A stretch of 64,000 nt of DNA from Mesobacillus harenae. GTDB taxonomy: Bacteria; Bacillota; Bacilli; Bacillales; Cytobacillaceae. The stretch covers positions 186,001-250,000 of the forward strand of contig NZ_JABUNR010000001.1 in the NCBI RefSeq assembly GCF_013343715.1. The letters run 5' to 3'. How positions within the stretch are numbered: position 1 is the stretch's first letter; each line of letters starts with the position of its first letter. The notes under the pieces were generated by a model. That model searched no databases. It worked only from the letters and a program-made list of their open reading frames with translations, and was not told the DNA's origin. Shown piece by piece: positions 35,297-43,973 of the stretch. The position numbers were made by a program, and so were the translations under genes.

Positions 35297-35326
35297 TTGA
35301 CTATATTCTATTAATAGTACTAGAAT
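35297..35326 (+). promoter_or_regulatory. Predicted SigA promoter of the small gene at 35408
   Basis: TTGACT and TAGAAT are separated by 18 bases, each with one mismatch to consensus, about 80 bases upstream of ATG 35408. The rest of the 340-base gap after aspA is AT-rich and shows no gene. Confidence 0.55.
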
Positions 35327-35407
35327 AAAAATAGATACAATATTATATACTCACAGGAGTGATTTGGATGAATTGATTTCATTTATATCACTGAAAGGAA
35401 TGATAAG

Positions 35408-35602
35408 ATGGACAAGTCATCAAAGGTGAAAGCCGTTTCTGAATTATTTGAACTGGTCCTCTATTACTATGATAATCGAGACCAACCAGTTAATGAAAAT
35501 TTTGACTTTTTTACCAAGGTGGAGAACTGTTGCATCAAGTTAGATTTAGACTTCGAAGAATTTAAAAAGGAATTTAATTTAATTACAACACCAAGCTTGT
35601 AA
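35408..35602 (+). CDS. Small acidic cytoplasmic protein, 64 residues
   Basis: Begins MDKSSKVKAVSELFELVLYY and is rich in Asp, Glu, Phe and Lys with two Cys (VENCC) and no membrane segment or signal peptide. GAAAGGAATGATAAG precedes the ATG, and a predicted SigA promoter lies upstream. The repeated acidic-aromatic pattern (DLDFEEFKKEF) suggests a compact helical protein. A terminator-like hairpin follows about 60 bases after the stop. I do not recognise the family. Confidence 0.6.
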   Translation: MDKSSKVKAVSELFELVLYYYDNRDQPVNENFDFFTKVENCCIKLDLDFEEFKKEFNLITTPSL

Positions 35603-35660
35603 AACAATATTGCAATATTCTTTTAGTCAGGGATCTTCAATTTTGCAATATTTTAAGCAT

Positions 35661-35706
35661 CAGGGTCACCCAAGTAATCATGCTTAGGTGACCTTGGTTT
35701 TTTTAT
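35661..35706 (+). terminator. Terminator after small acidic protein gene
   Basis: AGGGTCACC...AAG and CTTAGGTGACCTT form a stem with an internal bulge, followed by GGTTTTTTTA. Confidence 0.75.
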
Positions 35707-35878
35707 GAACTGTAATTAAATTAGTTTAATGATCTGTTAAGGTACCTCTCCACGGATCCTTAAAGGTTTTTAATAACTTTGTGTATCATCATCTAACCTT
35801 GATAGTATTACATAATCGGATTAGAAACCTTCCCCAAATTCACATTCCTCCTTAATTGCTACTGGATTAATACGCAAT

Positions 35879-35923
35879 GCACTGTCATTAACCGGATTTT
35901 CTTGTTTCACACTTAGTTCCACG
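35879..35923 (+). repeat. Dispersed ~47-bp element, degenerate copy 4
   Basis: GCACTGTCATTAACCGGATT followed by TTCTTGTTTCACA...AGTTCCACG matches the other copies best in the CCGGATTTTCTTGTTTCACA core. Unlike them it is not next to a stop codon. It lies in a 600-base gap (35603-36200) that otherwise holds only terminators. Confidence 0.65.
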
Positions 35924-36005
35924 GATGTAGAGGCTAGCAAATCTGTTAACGTTACCAACCCCGTTAGGACTTGTTATTCTGACATCGTAAACCGAATATA
36001 AAAAG

Positions 36006-36035
36006 AAAAACTCGCCCAAAAAGTTTGCGAGTTTT
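36006..36035. terminator. Hairpin in the gap before paiB
   Basis: AAAACTCGC and GCGAGTTTT form a perfect stem with A and T runs on both sides, usable on either strand; a likely distal terminator for the minus-strand marR-paiA-paiB operon. Confidence 0.7.
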
Positions 36036-36200
36036 CTTTATAATAATTTCGGCTCTTCTTTAACTAAAGCGACACGGGTAGTTAAAATATATACTTTCAC
36101 AAACTTTCTTTAGTAGAAAAAAAGCTGTATTTATTAGTGACAGCACTATAAGCACAGCTCCTTAGCTCAACAATCATCATGCATTGAATAACGTTTATTT

Positions 36201-36812
36201 TTATTTTTGTAGATTTTTCCGCATAAGAGATGCCACTTGTAAGTTATCCTGATTAGAAGTCTTTTCTAAATTATCGATTATCAACTCTTGACGTTCCACT
36301 GGATGATTTTGACTTAGTTTAGCTTTTGCATCAATTTTTGTGATTTTTATTTTGAACGGAACAATGCCTTTATTCATTGCTTCAATATAGCTAGGGTCGA
36401 CATTATTCAAATTGTATGCACTATCAGAGCTTTCATATTTATTTACCAAGTCATTTAAAGAATTGAATATTACATCTCTATCTTCAATAATCTCCATCTT
36501 TCCATATAAATGGATAGACACATAATTCCAAGTAGGTACTGCTTTAGTTGTTTCGTACCAAGTAGGGGAAATATAACAGTGTGGGCCTTGGAAAACCGCA
36601 AGGACTTGTTGGTTTTCAGCGTCCTTCCATTGTTCGTTCGGACGAGCAAAATGACCATATAAAGCATTTTCAGATTCATTTAACATAAGTGGCAAATGAG
36701 TAGCGCAGGGCTCTCCTTGATGCTGAGAAAATAAAGTTGCAAAGCCATATTTTTCGATAAAATCATAGATTACTTTCTCATCATCAATTTTAAAATATTT
36801 AGGTATATACAT
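36201..36812 (-). CDS. paiB: PaiB-type FMN-binding regulator
   Basis: 203-residue protein of the PaiB/FMN-binding split-barrel family. Conserved pieces are MYIPKYFKIDD at the N-terminus, ATHLPLML near 44-51, LYGHFARPNEQW near 57-68, CYISPTWYE near 86-94 and VPTWNYVSIHLYGK near 100-113, and a C-terminal GIVPFKIKITKIDAKAKLSQN. In B. subtilis PaiB is linked to negative regulation of sporulation and degradative enzymes together with PaiA. GAAAGGTGG precedes the ATG. It is the last gene of a three-gene operon behind a MarR regulator and the PaiA acetyltransferase. Confidence 0.92.
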   Translation of the reverse strand: MYIPKYFKIDDEKVIYDFIEKYGFATLFSQHQGEPCATHLPLMLNESENALYGHFARPNEQWKDAENQQVLAVFQGPHCYISPTWYETTKAVPTWNYVSIHLYGKMEIIEDRDVIFNSLNDLVNKYESSDSAYNLNNVDPSYIEAMNKGIVPFKIKITKIDAKAKLSQNHPVERQELIIDNLEKTSNQDNLQVASLMRKNLQK

Positions 36813-36836
36813 AATAATCCACCTTTCATAAAAAAG

Positions 36837-37379
<543 letters not shown>

Positions 37380-37832
37380 TCAATAATTTCTCTTGTTTCC
37401 CTTTTTAACAAATTCCCAATCTTTTTCTATATTTTTTCTTACTCTTTGGAGAAGATCGAATATGGCATCTTCTTCACTTTCGGAAAATCCCTCTAATGCA
37501 ACGGAATTGGAATAATCATTTTCTCTTTTTATAAAAGGATAAACATTTTTGCCTTTCTCTGTTGGAAAGAGCTTCCTAATTTTTTTGTTATGCTGATCCT
37601 CTTTCTTTTCAATAAACCCATTCATTTCGAGATTTTTTATAGAACGAGCTGCTGTTGTTCGATCTACTTTTATCATCTCAGCTAACTTTTCTTGGATGAT
37701 TCCTGGATTTTCACATATTCGCACAACATACAAATATTGCCCCTTTGCAAGGTCATGTTCTTTAAATTCTATATTACTTATAGAATCTAATGCCCTTGCT
37801 ATCATTCCAATTTCACGAAGAATTTCACTCAT
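37380..37832 (-). CDS. MarR-family transcriptional regulator
   Basis: 150-residue winged-helix regulator. The fold is visible from LAKGQYLYVVRICENPGIIQEKLAEMIKVDRTTAARSIKNLEMNGFIEKKED (in pieces, about 40-92): helix alpha3, recognition helix with DRTTAARSI, and a wing with KKEDQHNKKIRKL. The longer frame starts at 37895, but GGTGGAGAT sits directly before ATG 37832, and MSEILREIG is a typical MarR start. It is the first gene of marR-paiA-paiB and is probably an autorepressor of that operon; the ligand is unknown. Confidence 0.9.
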   Translation of the reverse strand: MSEILREIGMIARALDSISNIEFKEHDLAKGQYLYVVRICENPGIIQEKLAEMIKVDRTTAARSIKNLEMNGFIEKKEDQHNKKIRKLFPTEKGKNVYPFIKRENDYSNSVALEGFSESEEDAIFDLLQRVRKNIEKDWEFVKKGNKRNY

Positions 37833-38176
37833 AATGTATCTCCACCAATTTAATGTTCTCAAAACAATTATAATGACACTTTGTTGCAAATACAATAAAA
37901 ATAAATAAACTCGTCGTTAATGTAACAGAGCGAGCAATTGGTCCTGCTGCAACTTAACGAATATTCTTGGTTACTTTTTTTAATACCGTCTATTCATTCC
38001 TGTTCAAATATAGACCAAGGTGAGGTTTTATAGTAATGGCAGGACATTAAAATTCCGGATACGGAATATATATATAAGGATTAGCTTCTTAAGAGAATTG
38101 GGACAAGTAATCAGGAGGTTTGGGAGAACTGTTAACGATAGATAAGAATTTTCCAAATAACAAGGGGGGGGTTTTA

Positions 38177-38395
38177 GTGGAAAATAATTTAGGCAGAGTG
38201 GATTACTATTTAAAGGACAAATGTCTTTTAAGTACTAATGTAAAACATTGGGATCAATATGTAACAGCCTTAAGAGCCAGTAACACTGTAACGATTTATA
38301 AAAAAGAGTATGCGGTGCACAAAATAAATATGGTTCATGATTCATTAAAAATAGTATTAAAAGTTAGCATCGAGAGGTTAAAAGTTTATGATTAA
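38177..38395 (+). CDS. Small hypothetical protein, 72 residues
   Basis: Start at GTG 38177, behind a run of eight G that forms a strong ribosome site; the frame is open to 38120 but the upstream part has no such site. The product is basic, with two Cys, and has an alternating beta-rich pattern (NTVTIYKKEYAVHKINMVHDSLKIVLKVSIERLKVYD, in pieces), suggesting a small beta or beta-alpha fold. It is followed within 20 bases by a strong terminator, which supports expression. No family recognised. Confidence 0.55.
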   Translation: MENNLGRVDYYLKDKCLLSTNVKHWDQYVTALRASNTVTIYKKEYAVHKINMVHDSLKIVLKVSIERLKVYD

Positions 38396-38410
38396 GAATA
38401 TTTGCCATGA

Positions 38411-38443
38411 GAGGGAGGGATGAGGTAAGAATCCCTCCCTTTT
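38411..38443 (+). terminator. Terminator after 38177-38395
   Basis: AGGGAGGGAT pairs with ATCCCTCCCT around GAGGTAAGA and is followed by TTTTA. Confidence 0.85.
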
Positions 38444-38497
38444 ATGAATGCTATCCACCATTTAATTCCTGAAAATCGAAAAGCAGCTAACACATGA

Positions 38498-38527
38498 TCC
38501 CGGTATAGAACCGGGTTTATTTTATTT
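38498..38527 (+). terminator. Second hairpin before the nitronate monooxygenase gene
   Basis: CCCGGT-ATAG-AACCGGG with the tail TTTATTTTATTT. It stands alone in the 38396-38713 gap; no gene lies between it and the previous terminator. Confidence 0.7.
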
Positions 38528-38713
38528 AACCTGCATTAATAACCATGATTACCTCAATTCCTGGCCAACTTAATGTTGCACCCCGCATGCTCCAGATGAT
38601 TTTACCGCTTATATTTTTGAGCGTCCCTTCCTTTCCAAAAGATTAAAAAGGGTATATCAACAATTTGGAGAATAGCTAAAGTATAAAATAAAAATACAAG
38701 ACAAGGTGATTCT

Positions 38714-39790
38714 ATGTTTAAAAGCGAACTAACGGAGATTCTTCAGATCGATTACCCAATCATCCAGGCACCAATGGCAGGAGGAGTAACAACACCTGAG
38801 CTGGTGGCTGCAGTCTCCAATTCCGGAGGGCTAGGATCGATCGGTGCGGGTTATATGACACCTGAACAGATACGCGTTCATATTAAGAAAGTTAAGGAAC
38901 TGACCTCAAAGCCTTTTGCAATCAATCTATTTGTCCCCAGCAAATTTGAGGTCACGAAAAGTGAAATGGAGTCAGCGAGCCAGAATCTGCAGTCCATCCG
39001 TACAGAGTTAAATGTAATTCAGGATGATGTCGAAGTTCCGATATATGAAAATATGGTAAAAACATTTAATGAGCAAATTAAGCTTATTATTGAAGAAAAA
39101 GTGCCTGTCTGTTCATTCACATTTGGGGTTCCTTCTTTGGAGGTCATTGAGACTTTAAAGAAAAATAAGATTATCGTAGTGGGAACGGCTACAACGGTTG
39201 GAGAGGCAGCTGAAGTAGAAAAGAGTGGGATGGATATTGTTGTTTTACAGGGCAGTGAGGCAGGAGGGCACCGGGGGAATTTCATGCATGGCGACCAGGA
39301 AAGCCTGATTGGGTTAATGTCACTAATTCCGCAGGTTGCAGACCAGGTTGAAATTCCAGTCATTGCTGCAGGGGGTATCATGGACGGGAGAGGTTTGATG
39401 GCTTCGCTCTGTCTTGGAGCAAAAGGAGTTCAGATGGGGACTGCTTTCCTGACATGTGAGGAAAGCGGTGCTCATCAGGTACATAAAAAGACGATCCTTC
39501 AGGCCAGTGAAGACCAAACCGTGTTAACAAAAGCAGTTTCTGGCAAAACGGCACGAGGGCTCAACAATCAATTTATCGTGGAAGCGGAGGAACTACAAAC
39601 CGCTTTCCCTGAGTTTCCAGTTCAAAATGCCCTTACTCAATCAATCAGAAAAGCAGCGGCTCAACAAAATAAGCCAGAATATATGTCCCTGTGGTCCGGC
39701 CAGAGCCCAAGGCTAGCTAGAGAACAAACTGTTGCTGAATTAATGGAAAAGGTTATTTTTGATGCTTTAAATATCATCAATACTAACTAA
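38714..39790 (+). CDS. Nitronate monooxygenase (2-nitropropane dioxygenase family)
   Basis: FMN enzyme that oxidises alkyl nitronates such as propionate-3-nitronate; 358 residues. Family motifs are YPIIQAPMAGGVTTPELVAAVSNSGGLGSIGAG (in pieces, residues 14-46), FAINLFVP near 74, SFTFGVPS near 137, QGSEAGGHRG near 179-188 with the His common to this class, and IPVIAAGGIMDGRG near 214. It also resembles FabK-type enoyl reductases, from which it is not always separable. ACAAGGTGAT lies before ATG 38714. It stands alone between terminators. B. subtilis YrpB is a similar protein. Confidence 0.88.
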   Translation: MFKSELTEILQIDYPIIQAPMAGGVTTPELVAAVSNSGGLGSIGAGYMTPEQIRVHIKKVKELTSKPFAINLFVPSKFEVTKSEMESASQNLQSIRTELNVIQDDVEVPIYENMVKTFNEQIKLIIEEKVPVCSFTFGVPSLEVIETLKKNKIIVVGTATTVGEAAEVEKSGMDIVVLQGSEAGGHRGNFMHGDQESLIGLMSLIPQVADQVEIPVIAAGGIMDGRGLMASLCLGAKGVQMGTAFLTCEESGAHQVHKKTILQASEDQTVLTKAVSGKTARGLNNQFIVEAEELQTAFPEFPVQNALTQSIRKAAAQQNKPEYMSLWSGQSPRLAREQTVAELMEKVIFDALNIINTN

Positions 39791-40114
39791 AAATCAATGG
39801 GAGATTCATTCTGCTGATCAGTAAAGCGAAAAGGAAAAGAAATCAATTCAACTGTTTGGTTCCGCTCGTTCTGACTGCTATTTACGTCTGGAAAGAGAAA
39901 AAGCTGAGATGAAATTTAATGATCAGCCTAAGGATAAATGTTATGTTGATTATTAAGATTCAAATCTGTACTTTCTAGCCGCAAAAGCTTCTAGATTTAA
40001 AACGGAAATTACGAGGAAGACATCTTCATAAAGAATTAAATGGGACTTACCTACAAACCTATGAAACTGGGTGGTGTGGTCGATATTTTAGCGGCAAAAA
40101 TAAATAGTCTATCT
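39791..40114. other. Intergenic stretch with a start-less open frame
   Basis: About 325 bases. From 39828 to about 39956 one plus-strand frame stays open (ending CYVDY and a stop), but it has no start codon with a ribosome site. It may be a remnant or chance; I see no recognisable product. Confidence 0.35.
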
Positions 40115-40150
40115 AAGGAAGAATGGGTATGGCTCTCATACTTCCTTTTT
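40115..40150 (+). terminator. Terminator-like hairpin
   Basis: AAGGAAG...GTATG pairs with CATAC...CTTCCTT around GCTCT, followed by TTTTT. Confidence 0.6.
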
Positions 40151-40189
40151 CCGTCTCGTTAAGGAAGCAGCTGTTGAAAGGGAGGTTAA

Positions 40190-41128
40190 ATGGTGAAATA
40201 TTTTATGCTTGGGGTTTCTGGAATCATGGTAGCTGCACTGACCCTAGCCCTGTTTTTTTATCAAAATACTGACCAAATAATGAATCCGCAGATGGGTCAA
40301 TCGAATAGCCAGCAAGGCAGTAAAACCCCAGATCAGACGGAGCCAGATGCCTTACTACCTGTAAATACAGATCCGATCAGTTATTCTTTACAAAACAACG
40401 AGCTAAATATTTCCTATAACAGTGGAAATGACTGGGTCAAAGTCCCGATAGAAAAGGATCTATTATTTGAAGGGGAATACAGGGGAAACAAACAGGAATT
40501 GATTGATGGAAGCTATGTACTTACGGAAAATCGGGCAGCTTTCTTATATTCAGAAGGGTCCGACTGGGAAACGAAAAGAATCCTATTAAAATATTCCCTA
40601 GACCAAGGAGCAACATGGCAGGAAGGTATAGTTTCGGAATCTTTCCCCTCCATGCGTTTCAGGAAGGTTGATTTCTTAAATGAACAGTTCGGGTATGTAA
40701 TTATTTCTGGAGGGCGAACCATGTCTTCGGAATACTCAATTCCCTTTTTAACTTATGATGGTGGAAAGAGCTGGGAGGCAACAGCGGAAACCGGGAAAAC
40801 CAGGCTTATTGCGGATGGAGGTTTTGTCGATGAATCAACGGGTTTTTTGTCGTATGGAACGATCAATCCAGCTGAGCCGGATTTTTATGTTACGCAGGAC
40901 GGGGGAACTACCTGGAAGCAGTCAACCTTTCAAATTCCTGAAAAATTCAAGCAAATATTTGTCCAGGCTGAAACTCCAACCAAAGAGGGAGAGCATTTAG
41001 CTGTTTTGGTCAACCAGGGCCCCAACGGTGATTATCGGGGAGGTAGGGTGAAGGGGAAATTCATTTCAGATGATAATGGTCTAACATGGGAGTTTTCCGA
41101 GGAGGTGCAGCCAATTGAAGGAGAATAA
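40190..41128 (+). CDS. Membrane-anchored BNR/Ycf48-like beta-propeller protein
   Basis: 312 residues with one N-terminal membrane segment (about 4-22) and no lipobox, so an anchored extracytoplasmic protein. The outer part shows repeats of the BNR/sialidase type: LDQGATWQEG, YDGGKSWEATAE, TQDGGTTWKQST and SDDNGLTWEFSE, each with the Asp-x-Gly-x-x-W Asp-box, which predicts a beta-propeller like that of Ycf48-type assembly factors. GGGAGG precedes ATG 40190. Its last 14 bases overlap the start of the next gene, so the two are translationally coupled. The function in Firmicutes is not established. Confidence 0.75.
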   Translation: MVKYFMLGVSGIMVAALTLALFFYQNTDQIMNPQMGQSNSQQGSKTPDQTEPDALLPVNTDPISYSLQNNELNISYNSGNDWVKVPIEKDLLFEGEYRGNKQELIDGSYVLTENRAAFLYSEGSDWETKRILLKYSLDQGATWQEGIVSESFPSMRFRKVDFLNEQFGYVIISGGRTMSSEYSIPFLTYDGGKSWEATAETGKTRLIADGGFVDESTGFLSYGTINPAEPDFYVTQDGGTTWKQSTFQIPEKFKQIFVQAETPTKEGEHLAVLVNQGPNGDYRGGRVKGKFISDDNGLTWEFSEEVQPIEGE

Positions 41129-41978
41129 ATCGAACCTTGTGAAAATAACAGGCTGGATTCTGTTCTTTTTAGCCGTTGGATTTTTTTGTATTCAAATGGG
41201 ATATTTTCTAGTACATGCACGTTATCAGGTGGAGTACATCGACAATCGGCTTTTTTTCATTATCAATATCCTTTGCATGATTTGTTTGGCTGGTTCCATT
41301 TTCCTTCTATTAAATCTGACCAAAATGGTTCAATTAATCGTTTTAAGTGTTTTGATATTATTTAGTATTGTCAATGTGAACCTGCTAGTTAAAAGCAAAC
41401 AGGAGGTGAACAATATAACAAGCCTATCGCCAGACTGGAAACATGTTTTATCTATTAAGGAAGATGTCGAGAGAGGCGTGGCCGTCTACTACAGGTCTTA
41501 TTTTGGCATTATGGGCCGCCCGCGAGAAGCTTTGCCCCATAAGACGGCAGGAGATTTTAAGGTCGAATGGCTGGAAAAGGATGTGGCTGCAGTAACCTAC
41601 AAAACAGACGGCGATACAATTCAGCAATTTATCGGGACGTATGGAGACCGGGGCACTGGCACCTCCTATTATTATGTGGGAGCTGAAATTCATGGCCAAT
41701 GGAAAGCCAAAGATTATCAGGTTGAGAGCACTCCGGAGGGAATCTTTGTTACTGAAAAGGGTAAAACAGAGATGTTTGAGTGGGAAAACATTATCCAGTT
41801 TGGCACACTGGCCGTTGTTTTAAAGAAAAACGACGAAGCAGTCTGGACGATCGCCTTAAATGAAGACTTTAAGGTTCATTCCGATCCAGCTGAACCAACC
41901 ACAGGAAACATTATTCTATACAAAGCAACCATGAAAAATAATCAGCTAATAACACTGGAATATAAGACTGTAAATTGA
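41115..41978 (+). CDS. Membrane protein with C-terminal extracytoplasmic domain, unknown function
   Basis: 287 residues: three N-terminal membrane segments (about 10-30, 44-65, 70-90), then a soluble domain of about 190 residues rich in beta patterns (DFKVEWLEKDVAAVTYKTDGD, in two pieces). The start is TTG 41115, behind GAGGTG at 41101-41106 and inside the end of the propeller gene. The tight overlap suggests that the two products act together at the membrane. A copy of the dispersed ~47-bp element begins six bases after the stop. I do not recognise the family. Confidence 0.65.
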   Translation: MKENKSNLVKITGWILFFLAVGFFCIQMGYFLVHARYQVEYIDNRLFFIINILCMICLAGSIFLLLNLTKMVQLIVLSVLILFSIVNVNLLVKSKQEVNNITSLSPDWKHVLSIKEDVERGVAVYYRSYFGIMGRPREALPHKTAGDFKVEWLEKDVAAVTYKTDGDTIQQFIGTYGDRGTGTSYYYVGAEIHGQWKAKDYQVESTPEGIFVTEKGKTEMFEWENIIQFGTLAVVLKKNDEAVWTIALNEDFKVHSDPAEPTTGNIILYKATMKNNQLITLEYKTVN

Positions 41979-41983
41979 AAATT

Positions 41984-42030
41984 GGTGCCTGTCACTTCCC
42001 GGATTTTCTTGTTTCACACCATGTTCCACG
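41984..42030 (+). repeat. Dispersed ~47-bp element, copy 2
   Basis: GGTGCCTGTCACTTCCCGGA, then TTTTCTTGTTTCACA...TGTTCCACG. It begins six bases after the stop of 41115-41978, in the same orientation as copies 1 and 3. The following gap to 42277 is AT-rich and shows no gene. Confidence 0.82.
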
Positions 42031-42277
42031 TTGGTAGAGGGCAGCCAACCTGTTTGTGTTTCCAAGCACTTAAGGAAAGCGAATGGTAGGGTGCCTTTCA
42101 TATCACATTAAGTAAATAAGTTGCCCAAATTTTATAGTGGGACAAAGCATTTTATATGTTAACTTAAAAATTTCATTCAACCTATGGAATGATTTATATG
42201 ATTGTATAAATTTCTTAATTATTTTAAACTTAACCCGTCACTTTCGTTAGAAAACTTTTAGTACTGGTGAGGGATAG

Positions 42278-42829
42278 ATGATGATAAAAAATATTACTTC
42301 AGCTGAAAAATCAGCTTATAAAAAGGCAGCAAAGTGGTTAATTAGAAACTATAATGCGATTAAATTAATGGATCCTGAATCTGTACATACCTTTCAAAAT
42401 AGTACCAACTTTATCCAAGGCTTTGTATACAGATGCCTAAAGTTTTCTGCAAGGGAAGATTTAAACGTAAATTATGATTGGAATGGAATAGGGGCACATA
42501 AATACATAACCCTGGCAGCTCTGGAAATGAATGATGCTAAGAAGAAAGCTTCATTCATAAAAGAACACGTAGTATGTAAGAACATTTATTTCAAAGACAT
42601 AATTAAAGAGTTGAAAAAAGAGCTGCCAGATGAAGACAAGATCTATAACATCCTTTTAAAGTATTACTTTACAGCTCTTATAACAAAAGAAGAAGATAAA
42701 AAATTAGATGAAAAAGGGCTTAGAAGGGTTATGTGCGTTGGTGAAGAATGGGATAAGGAAAGTTTATTTGTTAGGTATGAAACCACAGGAATTCAACTAA
42801 TGGAAAATCCTCATTATGTGTTAAGGTAA
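42278..42829 (+). CDS. Hypothetical protein, 183 residues
   Basis: Soluble, Lys/Glu-rich and predicted to be largely helical, with no signal peptide or membrane segment. Start at ATG 42278 (a second ATG is the next codon) follows GGTGAGGGA. Recognisable features are few: a Trp/Tyr-rich middle (NVNYDWNGIGAHKYITLAAL, about 66-85), a KKELPDEDKIYNILLKYYF helix and a final ENPHYVLR. Two of the short Cys-bearing segments (YRCLKF, VVCKNIYF) are not arranged as a metal site. A dispersed repeat copy begins five bases after its stop. No family recognised. Confidence 0.55.
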   Translation: MMIKNITSAEKSAYKKAAKWLIRNYNAIKLMDPESVHTFQNSTNFIQGFVYRCLKFSAREDLNVNYDWNGIGAHKYITLAALEMNDAKKKASFIKEHVVCKNIYFKDIIKELKKELPDEDKIYNILLKYYFTALITKEEDKKLDEKGLRRVMCVGEEWDKESLFVRYETTGIQLMENPHYVLR

Positions 42830-42833
42830 CTTC

Positions 42834-42880
42834 GGTGCCTGTCACTCCCCGGATTTTCTTGTTTCACAATTTGTTCCATG
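42834..42880 (+). repeat. Dispersed ~47-bp element, copy 3
   Basis: GGTGCCTGTCACTCCCCGGA, then TTTTCTTGTTTCACA...TGTTCCATG. It begins five bases after the stop of 42278-42829 and lies close to the left boundary of the repeat-flanked island. Confidence 0.82.
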
Positions 42881-42937
42881 ATGCTGTGGGGTATCAGCCC
42901 TGATTGTCACTGGATTATCTGGATTCTTGTTAATAAG

Positions 42938-43009
42938 AAACGAGCCTGGTAATATTGGGCTCGTTTTATCATTAAACTCATGGTCTAATTTATAATCAAA
43001 CTCAGTCTT
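42938..43009. repeat. Left 72-bp direct repeat of the catabolic island (contains a terminator)
   Basis: Matches 49918-49989 at 71 of 72 positions, same orientation; the only difference is T/C inside AAACGAGCCTGGTAATATTG. Its left part is a hairpin (ACGAGCC / GGGCTCGT). The right part covers the stop codon and last codons of a HAD hydrolase gene. Confidence 0.92.
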
Positions 43010-43128
43010 ACCCCATCAATCTCTCCAAAAACTGTTTTGTCCCCGCTGCAAATTACTTTGGAGACCTTTTTCAATCGATTATAAGACTTTTCTTTAACTG
43101 CCCCAGGACATGAAATCCTGATCGACCT
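43002..43128 (-). pseudogene. Remnant of a HAD hydrolase gene 3-prime end
   Basis: Read on the minus strand, 43002-43080 aligns codon by codon with the end of the HAD gene at 49982-50773: the intact gene ends QKTGAAFKE... reversed order LLQK-LKGLM-EED, and the remnant keeps MLRELFQKTGAAF-like codons but carries in-frame stops. A second block (about 43087-43125, TTTAACTGCCCCAGGACATG) aligns with 50480-50520 of the intact gene, so roughly 400 bases in between are missing. This is a decayed, internally deleted paralogue fragment, left of the TetR gene. Confidence 0.75.
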
Positions 43129-43159
43129 ACATATGTCAGGATCGTTTTGTAATAACCTT

Positions 43160-43771
43160 TTACTTAAATAACACTTTTTTTATGAATAATTGTAATCTTT
43201 CTTCTCCGTAGCTACTAAGCTTTATGTCTGAATTTTTCATAAAGCAGTAGTCTAAAAATAAACCGCGATAAAAGGTAAGGCAAACATCAAGAAGAAACTC
43301 AGTGTCATATTTGTCGTGGAACTCACCCGCTGTTTGTCCCTGTGTAATAATGGTTTTAGTTATTTTATAGAGTTTCCTATCTTTTTGTATTACCAGGGAA
43401 CTAGATTCTGAGGGTGATAACTGGTTCGATAAAACAATTGACAAAAATTCATACCCGAGATCATCACAGAATTGGAAGCCTGCCTGTAAAACAAAAAGTA
43501 ACTGAGTTAAGTATGGCTTACTTGAATCTAAACCCTTAAATGCATTTTCGTAAGAGTCATCAATCTTATTATAATGTTCTAAAACTACGTCATCCTTTGA
43601 TTTGAAGTAAGTATAAAATGATCCTTTAGAAGTACCAGCCATGTCAGCAATATCCTCTACATATACATTTTCATATCCTTTTTCCTTAAATAATCTTAGT
43701 GCACTAACGTATAGTGAATTTTTTGTTTCCAATGCTTTAAGCTGTCGTGAATTCATTTTTTTCTTCTCCAT
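43160..43771 (-). CDS. TetR-family transcriptional regulator
   Basis: 203-residue repressor. The DNA-binding domain at about 12-58 reads ALRLFKEKGYENVYVEDIADMAGTSKGSFYTYFKSKDD (in pieces), with the usual helix-turn-helix and the Y-x-F-x-S/K-K after it. The C-terminal ligand domain is not recognisable by substrate. ATG 43771 follows AAAGGTGAAG; the frame reaches three codons further. It is divergent from the dehydratase-TRAP-lyase operon, and the intervening 200 bases carry three 13-bp repeats that make a plausible operator. It is therefore the likely local regulator, derepressed by the imported acid or a product. Confidence 0.92.
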   Translation of the reverse strand: MEKKKMNSRQLKALETKNSLYVSALRLFKEKGYENVYVEDIADMAGTSKGSFYTYFKSKDDVVLEHYNKIDDSYENAFKGLDSSKPYLTQLLFVLQAGFQFCDDLGYEFLSIVLSNQLSPSESSSLVIQKDRKLYKITKTIITQGQTAGEFHDKYDTEFLLDVCLTFYRGLFLDYCFMKNSDIKLSSYGEERLQLFIKKVLFK

Positions 43772-43855
43772 TAACTTCACCTTTATCTTTTTAGTTTTTT
43801 TTATATTTTCTGAAAACTTGTTGATTTTATAATAGGTGTTATATATAATTTACCT

Positions 43856-43891
43856 AAGTCAATGACTCAAGTCAATGAATTAAGTCATTGA
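43856..43891. promoter_or_regulatory. Three-fold 13-bp repeat, candidate TetR operator
   Basis: AAGTCAATGA occurs at 43856 and 43869, and AAGTCATTGA at 43882, exactly 13 bases apart. The outer units also give inverted arms CAATGACT and AGTCATTG. It lies in the divergent region between the TetR gene and the operon starting at 43974. Confidence 0.7.
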
Positions 43892-43973
43892 AATTCAAGA
43901 ATTTTCATTACACACATATTTCAGCAAGAGCTTGAGAAGTTACTAATTACATATCGAAAAAGGAGGAGTACTT

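Noticed and set aside
35821..35999. Minus-strand open stretch that looked like the C-terminus of a decayed gene (ends ECEFGEGF, one internal stop)
   Set aside because: Its middle coincides with the fourth copy of the dispersed ~47-bp element, it matches no family I know and has no start; non-coding repeat sequence explains it better.
39828..39956. Start-less open frame ending CYVDY
   Set aside because: No start codon or ribosome site and no recognisable family; could be chance or an old remnant, so not called as a gene.
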